Source: Lachnospiraceae bacterium (GTDB taxonomy: Bacteria; Bacillota; Clostridia; Lachnospirales; Lachnospiraceae). From it: DNA of 45,979 nucleotides. Every line of letters starts with the position of its first letter. Position 1 is the stretch's first letter. Made by a program: the position numbers and the translations under genes. Under the pieces are notes generated by a model. The model was not told where the DNA came from. It worked only from the letters and a program-made list of their open reading frames with translations, and did not search any database. The DNA lies in assembly GCA_004558185.1 (NCBI GenBank), contig SFDP01000016.1:1-45979 (forward strand). Direction: 5' to 3'. Below, one piece after another: positions 40,817-45,979 of the stretch.

Positions 40817-40889
40817 AGTGCTCTATGCAGAATAAGTAGATTGCTGTCCGGTAATATCCGTTTCTACTTATCCATTTGCATAAAACACT
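40817..40889. repeat. Imperfect palindromic element upstream of the PepSY lipoprotein gene
   Basis: Three nested arms face each other: AGTG with CACT at the outside, TATGCA with TGCATA, and ATAAGTAGA (40832-40840) with TCTACTTAT (40863-40871) around a 22-base loop, giving about 19 paired bases. It may be a structured leader of the lipoprotein mRNA, a degraded small mobile element, or an operator. Confidence 0.55.
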
Positions 40890-40988
40890 CTATAGCTTAG
40901 TTTATTTTTTCTATGCTTTTATCCTATCGGCTAAAAATTAAAATAGCATTAAAACGAATAGAAAAAATCTTTTAAAATAAAAAAAAGG

Positions 40989-41017
40989 TTGACAAATGAC
41001 TACCAAAAGTGTTAATT
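40989..41017 (+). promoter_or_regulatory. Promoter of the BlaI-like regulator gene
   Basis: A perfect TTGACA (40989-40994) is followed 17 bases later by TTAATT (41012-41017). CTACCAAA occurs in the spacer and again at about 41035, so these direct repeats could be binding sites for the regulator itself. Confidence 0.5.
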
Positions 41018-41058
41018 TACAGGTATACAAGAGTCTACCAAATAAGAGGAGGATATAT

Positions 41059-41421
41059 ATGGTAAAGATATCTGATGCAGAATGGAAAATAATGAATTTA
41101 TTATGGGAAGAAGAACCGAAAACTATAATGCAGATTACGAAGGAATTGAAAGATATTACCGGTTGGAGCAAGCATACCATAATAACATATTTAAAGAGGA
41201 TGGAAGCAAAGGGAATTATTTATCATGAGGAAGGAGATAAGGCGAAATTATATTATACCTGTTTAGATAGAGGGGTAGCCGTATTGCAGGAGAAGGAAAG
41301 CTTCCTGAGTAAAGTATTTAAAGGAAATGCAGGATTAATGATCAGTACGATGGTGGAACAGAATGAGTTGTCAAATCAGGATATTGATCAGCTGATTGAA
41401 TTATTGAAAAGTAAAAAGTGA
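41059..41421 (+). CDS. BlaI/MecI/CopY family transcriptional repressor
   Basis: A 120-residue winged-helix repressor. The N-terminal helix-turn-helix (ISDAEWKIMNLLWEEEP, then TGWSKHTIITYLKRMEAKG) matches BlaI/MecI, and the C-terminal helices would dimerise. In the classic system a membrane M56 peptidase cleaves the repressor. AGAGGAGG precedes ATG 41059. It is paired with the M56 gene 133 bases downstream. Base composition from here on is clearly more A/T-rich than in the housekeeping region, which suggests horizontal acquisition. Confidence 0.92.
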   Translation: MVKISDAEWKIMNLLWEEEPKTIMQITKELKDITGWSKHTIITYLKRMEAKGIIYHEEGDKAKLYYTCLDRGVAVLQEKESFLSKVFKGNAGLMISTMVEQNELSNQDIDQLIELLKSKK

Positions 41422-41554
41422 TTATATAAATATAATAGTGAAATGGTATTAGCAGAAGATAGTATCTGTACGAAGAAAATGGTGAAACAGTATAAGGAAT
41501 GGGATAAGAGGAACATAATTACTATGAAAATACCAAAGAGAAAGGGGTGAAAGA

Positions 41555-43624
41555 ATGCGGTTCATAGGTTTTGGAATTTTAGTTTCAGGAATATTGCTTA
41601 TAAGGAAAGTTATGTGGAAATATATTTCAAGAAAAACGCAGTATGCTCTTTGGATTTTTCCGGCGTTGTTCCTATTGTTAAATCCATTTTGGAATATTTC
41701 AAGTAAATGGAGTATAGAAAATATTTTATTTATATATGAACCAAGAACTTTGCAGGAGGCAGAAGGGTACTTTTCGGATGTATGGAATCAGTCGGATGAT
41801 TTTGTCGAAAATTCCGATAATTATGTATATGGTAAACAAAGTAATAATGATACTGGAATGGTAGATGAAATAGAAAGAGAGGATGAGCAGGAAGAAGATT
41901 GGAATCCTGGTATATATAATAATAAAGAGAAAGGTAATACATCTGCTTTTCCGTTCTTAATGGTTTCAATAACAGATTTCTGGCAAAGGAATTGGGAGAA
42001 TTTTAGACAGATAATATCATTAATTCTGATTTGTGTAATTGGTGTTTCTAATATTAAGTTCTACAGATTTTGCCTGAAGAACAGATCCTTTTTCAGAAAT
42101 GAGAAGGAAGTGAAAGTATATTTTCTAGAAGGGATAGGCTCCCCGTTTTTGTTGGGAAAAGATATTTACATAGATAAGAATATTATTGAGAATAAAACGA
42201 TACTGAAACATATCATTATGCATGAATATTGTCATTATAAACATAGAGATTATTTTTGGGTAATTTTAAGAAATTTATGCCTGATAATTTATTGGTATCA
42301 TCCTTTTGTCTGGTTGGCAAATGAGTTTGCAAAACGAGACTGTGAGCTTGCCTGTGATGAAGCAGTGATGCTTGGACTAAAGAGTAAAGAATATGAGGAG
42401 TATGGATATACTTTAATATCTGTTTTGAAACATTCGAGACCAGGGCAGCGACATACAGCGATATCTTCAGTTACAAATCATAATATGAAAAATATAAAGG
42501 AGCGCTTAATTATGATAAAAATGAAGAATAAATGCAGCAGAGGAATAGCGGTAATGTGTATAATATGTATTGCAATTTTGACAGGCTGTACTTTTACGCA
42601 AAAAACGGTTAGTAAAGAAGAGAAGGTGGAGAAAGAAGAAGTGGTAAATCATGAGATTTCTGATTTGGAACCACAGGAAGATATTTCGGAGAAATATTAT
42701 AACGGATATTATAATGTTTCTGCCAAAGCCTATGGGGAATCCACATATGTGGTAACAGAAGAGGGAATATATTGTATTTTGGAAGGCAGTAGTACCTTTC
42801 AATTGCTTTACGAAGGCAGTGTGACAATGGGAACTTTAGAGGAAGATCGATTATTTTTTTACTCCTATTCAAAGGATGAAGATAAAGCGGCGATAATGTC
42901 ATTGAATTTGTCAACTGGAGATGTAATGGTAAGCTATATTCTGGAGGAAGATTTTTATTCCTATATGGAAATGACTTCCCAAAATGGGAAATTATATATA
43001 AACAAGCAGGGGGAAATAGCCGTTTTCGAGGTGCAGAAGGATGGTACATTGCAAAGAAAAGAGCCTTTACAGATTACTGTGCCAAAGGAGTTGCAGAGTG
43101 CGGGAGAAAATAGTAAACCGGTCTCACCAGTCATAGCAATGGGAGAGGGGTACTCGGAGAATTTTTATTATGAAAGAAAGGAAGATTCCAGTTGTGTAAG
43201 GGTTTATGATGGTGATACTTTGGTCAATGAAATAGATAATATTACAGATATTATGATTACAGAAAAAGGAGTTATAGGAAGAGACATTAATAATCACAAG
43301 GATGTATTTTTATGGAATATATATACGGGAGAAAAGAAATCACTTTATCAGTCATTGGATAATGAAAATAAGCTATGGATTTATACTACATATGATGAAA
43401 ACGGAGTTTATGGATTGCTTCAGGAAACGGATAATTCATATATAGTTTCTCGAATAAGCTGGGGAGGAGTAATAGAGAAATTGTTTGAGATAGAAGAGGT
43501 TGAGATATTTAGTGATGTAAAGATGAGTGTTATAGGGGATTGGATTTATTATTGTAACCAGGTTACAGGAAAGATGGAACGTAGAAATTTAATGAATTTA
43601 ATGGAGATAGAAATCATCCAGTAA
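41555..43624 (+). CDS. M56 (BlaR1/MecR1-like) peptidase with novel sensor-like C-terminal domain
   Basis: A 689-residue membrane protein. The N-terminal part has membrane segments near 1-45 and 140-165 and a long polar loop with acidic residues between them. The zinc protease motif HEYCH lies near residues 225-229, followed by a third membrane stretch and ELACDEA, the usual distal metal-ligand region. A final membrane anchor (near 330-350, ending in a lipoprotein-like TGC) leads to an extracellular domain of about 330 residues. That domain has repeated beta-rich, aromatic segments, possibly a beta-propeller, instead of the penicillin-binding domain of BlaR1. It presumably cleaves the adjacent BlaI-like repressor when its unknown signal binds outside. 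Confidence 0.85.
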   Translation: MRFIGFGILVSGILLIRKVMWKYISRKTQYALWIFPALFLLLNPFWNISSKWSIENILFIYEPRTLQEAEGYFSDVWNQSDDFVENSDNYVYGKQSNNDTGMVDEIEREDEQEEDWNPGIYNNKEKGNTSAFPFLMVSITDFWQRNWENFRQIISLILICVIGVSNIKFYRFCLKNRSFFRNEKEVKVYFLEGIGSPFLLGKDIYIDKNIIENKTILKHIIMHEYCHYKHRDYFWVILRNLCLIIYWYHPFVWLANEFAKRDCELACDEAVMLGLKSKEYEEYGYTLISVLKHSRPGQRHTAISSVTNHNMKNIKERLIMIKMKNKCSRGIAVMCIICIAILTGCTFTQKTVSKEEKVEKEEVVNHEISDLEPQEDISEKYYNGYYNVSAKAYGESTYVVTEEGIYCILEGSSTFQLLYEGSVTMGTLEEDRLFFYSYSKDEDKAAIMSLNLSTGDVMVSYILEEDFYSYMEMTSQNGKLYINKQGEIAVFEVQKDGTLQRKEPLQITVPKELQSAGENSKPVSPVIAMGEGYSENFYYERKEDSSCVRVYDGDTLVNEIDNITDIMITEKGVIGRDINNHKDVFLWNIYTGEKKSLYQSLDNENKLWIYTTYDENGVYGLLQETDNSYIVSRISWGGVIEKLFEIEEVEIFSDVKMSVIGDWIYYCNQVTGKMERRNLMNLMEIEIIQ

Positions 43625-43855
43625 AAGGAAGCAAAATGTATATAATCTAAAAAGGAAGGTCTATGAAAAAAATTATCAGTATACTTATGGTATAAGATTA
43701 AGATGATAAAACTGTTTTGGAGATTGTTAGTGATTATATTCATTTTGTCTTTCGAAAGTATATTTATTTAAAGCAAAAATTCCATTACTTTATTGGTAAT
43801 GGAATTTTTGCCTGTGTGAAAGTCAAGTCGTAAATAATAAATTATTTTTTGGAAT
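43625..43855. other. Gene-poor spacer with short degenerate frames
   Basis: A 10-codon frame (starts MKKIISIL) with an AAAGGAAGG site and a hydrophobic 22-codon frame starting near 43702 lie between the M56 gene and the IS. Neither has a recognisable relative. They may be remnants of a small membrane protein gene. Confidence 0.3.
43775..43809 (+). terminator. Intrinsic terminator
   Basis: AAAAATTCCATTAC and GTAATGGAATTTTT form a perfect 14-base-pair stem around TTTATTG, with a T-run within the distal arm. It ends the BlaI-M56 transcript and works in both directions. Confidence 0.8.
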
Positions 43856-43892
43856 GTTACTATTCACAGCTGATTAATATCTGATTTTTCAG

Positions 43893-43916
43893 GAAGTCCC
43901 GTTGGGGCTTCTTTTT
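43893..43916 (+). terminator. Terminator inside IS left end
   Basis: GAAGTCCC and GGGGCTTC form an eight-base-pair stem (one G-U) around GTT, followed by a TTTTT run. It faces into the element and would block transcripts entering from the flank before they reach the transposase. Confidence 0.65.
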
Positions 43917-43950
43917 ATTGGCATAATGCACTATATAGTGGTTATATTTT

Positions 43951-44328
43951 GTTCCGACCATCGTTCAACACTACGACAAGAAAACCGGAAAGACCCGTGT
44001 TTACGAATCTACTCCTCACTATGATCCTGTCACCAAACAATCGAGACCCAAGAGAAAATATCTGGGTACACTCGATCCTGAAACAGGAGAACTTATTCCT
44101 TCCTCCGGTCGTCGGGGCAGAACATCATCTTCTAAAAATGTAACCGCCACAGAAGAAGATACTGCCTCAGCTAAGATCACAGATCTCCAAAAAACCATAT
44201 CCGAGAAAGAAGCCGAAATTGCTTCTCTACAGTCTGAAGTGATGGCATTAAAAGCCACCATCAGATCGTACGAAAAAGTATGCGCGTCCATCTCCAATAC
44301 TTTAGGAAAGGCTCCCTGTGTTCTATGA
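43951..44328 (+). CDS. IS66-associated upstream frame, start codon not identified
   Basis: The frame from 43939 to the stop at 44326-44328 encodes a coding-like sequence: PTIVQHYDKKTGKTRVYEST, then a segment with PKRKYLGTLDPETGELIP, then a helical coiled-coil tail. The first part resembles short N-terminal proteins or domains of gut IS transposases. No ATG, GTG or TTG lies in frame; GTT at 43951 stands where an ATG would be expected. It ends in ATGA overlap with the transposase gene, which implies coupling. It may use a non-standard start, be fused by frameshifting, or be inactivated. Confidence 0.5.
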   Translation, partial: VPTIVQHYDKKTGKTRVYESTPHYDPVTKQSRPKRKYLGTLDPETGELIPSSGRRGRTSSSKNVTATEEDTASAKITDLQKTISEKEAEIASLQSEVMALKATIRSYEKVCASISNTLGKAPCVL

Positions 44329-45896
44329 TTAAATTTACTGGCAATCTGCGCCTCGACTTTGAAAAGGCAACTGCAGAAATCACAAAACTGAAAGACCGCA
44401 TCCTGGGGTATCAGGAACAGATCGTTTCTCTGCAGACTTCGGTCAGAAACCTCAGGCGGTCTAAAGAGTCCGACAAAAAACAATATACAGAATCTCTTGC
44501 TGAAAAAGATGCCATTATCAAGGAGCTGCAGAACCGCCTTGCTCACGCAGAGGCTCTTCTTAATCACGATGGCAGTAATACCGGTACTCCCACATCACAA
44601 ACACCGATAAATAAAAACAAGGTTATCCCAAACTCTCGCCGCAATACAGGAAAACCCAAGGGAGGACAGACCGGCCATACAAAAGCCTCCCTTGATGCAC
44701 CGGCTGAATCCGAAATCACAGATACTGTCGGGCATCCATTGCAGGATGATGAATGCTGCCCCAGGTGCGGACTTACTGACTGCGTTCCAACCGGAGAATC
44801 CGAGGTAAAATACGAGTACGATGTGCGCATCAAAGTCGTTAAGATCAAACACGAATTCTTTTATTATGAGTGCAATAACTGCGGTACAGTGTTCCGTTCA
44901 CAGATACCTCCGAGCCTTAAGGAAAAGGTTCAGTATGGTAGTGGATTGCAGGCTTTTGCTTTATCCCTCACAAACACAGTTAACGCCTCCATGAACAAAG
45001 CATCCATGTTTCTTGCCGGAATTACCGGCGGTGAATTGACTCCCTGTGAGGGATATATCGCAAAGCTCCAGGCACGTGCCGCAAAAGGGCTCCGCCAGTT
45101 TCGCGAGGATCTAAAGCTTGTCCTGATCACAAGAAAGATTGTTTACTGGGACGATACTGTCATCTTTATTCTTGCGGGGAGAGCATGTTTTCGGTTCTAC
45201 GGAGATGAATCCATTGCTTACTATACAGCACATGCGCATAAGGACATGGAGAGCCTTGATGATGACAATGTTCTGAACCTCCTGACATCTGATACAAAGA
45301 CCATGCATGACCATAACACTGTAAACTATAACGACAAGTACAGCTTTGAAAACATTGAATGTAATCAGCATCTTCAGCGTGACTGCCAGAAGAATACGGA
45401 TAATACCTGCCATCAATGGTCGGATGATTTGAAGGAACATATCAGCACAACCATTAAGGACCGCAATGATTCCATAGCCCGGGGAGAAGAATCTTTCAGC
45501 GAAGCCTACGTTAACGAGTTCCATCGCAAGGTAGATGAATACCTTGAAAATGGCTGGAAAGAAAACGAAGCTGATCCAGGCAACTACGGGGCATCATTTG
45601 AACAGACCCTGCTTAACCGTATTGCCAAATATCGCAGGAACTATTTCCTTTGGGTAGAGGACTTCAGCTTGCCGACCACTAACAATCTCAGCGAGCGCGG
45701 ACTTCGAGGCGTTAAGTCCCACATGAAGATATCAGGTCAGTTTGAATCGGAAGCCGCTGCTGATAACCATGCACTCAACCGAACATATATCGAAACTTGC
45801 CGCCGTAATGGCATCAACGAAATCGATGCACTGCAACGTTTATGCGAAGGGAACCCTTATACGGTTGCAGAAATATTTTCTGCATCACCTCCCTGA
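44325..45896 (+). CDS. IS66 family transposase
   Basis: A 523-residue transposase of the IS66 TnpC type. The N-terminal part is a helical coiled-coil region, then a segment with a zinc-binding CCPRCG motif and a paired Cys region (CNNCG), followed by the catalytic core. DDE residues are likely the Asp of YWDDT, the Asp of VNYNDKYSF with the following ECNQHLQRDC, and the Glu of TTNNLSERGLRG, which matches the NNxxER motif of IS66. The C-terminus (YIETCRRNGINEIDALQRL) is typical. The start at 44325 overlaps the upstream stop by ATGA. It appears intact, so the element may be mobile. Confidence 0.9.
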   Translation: MIKFTGNLRLDFEKATAEITKLKDRILGYQEQIVSLQTSVRNLRRSKESDKKQYTESLAEKDAIIKELQNRLAHAEALLNHDGSNTGTPTSQTPINKNKVIPNSRRNTGKPKGGQTGHTKASLDAPAESEITDTVGHPLQDDECCPRCGLTDCVPTGESEVKYEYDVRIKVVKIKHEFFYYECNNCGTVFRSQIPPSLKEKVQYGSGLQAFALSLTNTVNASMNKASMFLAGITGGELTPCEGYIAKLQARAAKGLRQFREDLKLVLITRKIVYWDDTVIFILAGRACFRFYGDESIAYYTAHAHKDMESLDDDNVLNLLTSDTKTMHDHNTVNYNDKYSFENIECNQHLQRDCQKNTDNTCHQWSDDLKEHISTTIKDRNDSIARGEESFSEAYVNEFHRKVDEYLENGWKENEADPGNYGASFEQTLLNRIAKYRRNYFLWVEDFSLPTTNNLSERGLRGVKSHMKISGQFESEAAADNHALNRTYIETCRRNGINEIDALQRLCEGNPYTVAEIFSASPP

Positions 45897-45979
45897 ATAT
45901 ACATCAGAATATCGAGTGAAGAGCGGCGTTATAGCTCCGCTCTATTTATCGTGTCAGCAAATCGACTGTGAATAGTAAC

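Larger units (their letters stand above)
43856..45979 (+). mobile_element. IS66-like insertion sequence, apparently complete
   Basis: The left end GTTACTATTCACAGCTGATT (43856-43875) is an inverted match to the right end, AATCGACTGTGAATAGTAAC (45960-45979), with two mismatches in 20. The right repeat ends exactly on the last base of the window, so the target duplication cannot be checked. The 2124-base element holds a terminator, a small upstream frame and an IS66-type transposase gene on the plus strand. Confidence 0.88.

Noticed and set aside
43949..44143. 64-codon frame starting with TTG in the IS left part
   Set aside because: It is out of frame with the coding-like sequence (KKTGKTRVYES) and has no ribosome binding site.

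Overview
The window reads as chromosome of a low-to-mid GC Gram-positive anaerobe, most likely a gut Lachnospiraceae (inference). Supporting signs are a DUF3842 protein, the dgt-dnaG-rpoD-trmK-Nif3-nucleoside kinase run, a class A RNase P RNA, the pyrB-pyrI pair, AGGAGG-type ribosome binding sites and many small Clostridia-type membrane proteins. No tRNA, rRNA, CRISPR array or prophage was seen.

Layout. (1) 267-1650, minus strand: aldose 1-epimerase-like protein and DUF3842 protein. (2) 1930-16586, plus strand: a long co-oriented locus. It holds a taurine/sulfonate/nitrate-type ABC importer (permease, ATPase, lipoprotein), a strong internal terminator, a NagB-like protein, NagA, a membrane histidine kinase with a LuxR-type response regulator, a PPi-type phosphofructokinase, a class II aldolase, a triosephosphate isomerase, a LarA-like racemase, a soluble chemoreceptor fused to a copy of the importer's binding protein, and a TauE/SafE-type exporter. 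(3) 16678-22096: a small membrane protein, a Ca2+/Na+ antiporter, a Cys-rich protein, a zinc-ribbon membrane protein with an HHxxxDG acyltransferase, and an LrgA/LrgB pair. (4) 22151-29971: housekeeping genes dgt, dnaG, rpoD, trmK, Nif3, a nucleoside kinase and rnpB. (5) 30064-34983: a metal-related cluster with two CobW/COG0523 GTPases (one with a His/Cys tandem repeat, one with a DUF1980-like tail) and an ArsP_2-type permease; ylmH and a CmpB-type membrane protein lie between them. (6) 35036-40798: pyrBI, a nitroreductase, a PH-domain protein whose leader carries a MITE-like insertion, a second CmpB-type protein, an Hsp70 homologue and a PepSY lipoprotein. (7) 40817-45979: an AT-rich accessory end with a BlaI/M56 peptidase pair and a complete IS66-like element whose right inverted repeat ends on the last base of the window.

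The most unusual object is the 13820-15742 fusion: a cytosolic methyl-accepting signalling domain followed by a periplasmic-binding-protein fold closely related to the lipoprotein at 3542-4612. Together with the importer, the two-component system and a duplicated set of amino-sugar and glycolytic enzymes, it suggests a self-contained uptake, sensing and catabolic system for a substrate that cannot be named from sequence. A sulfonated or otherwise modified amino sugar is one hypothesis.

The window also carries at least three families of short dispersed elements: a hairpin repeat with a GCAAGGC-type loop, two copies of which supply or abut a ribosome binding site; a GC(T/C)GCT hairpin followed by AGAATGAGAGG just before start codons; and a MITE-like element with CTAG target duplications that interrupts one of the latter.
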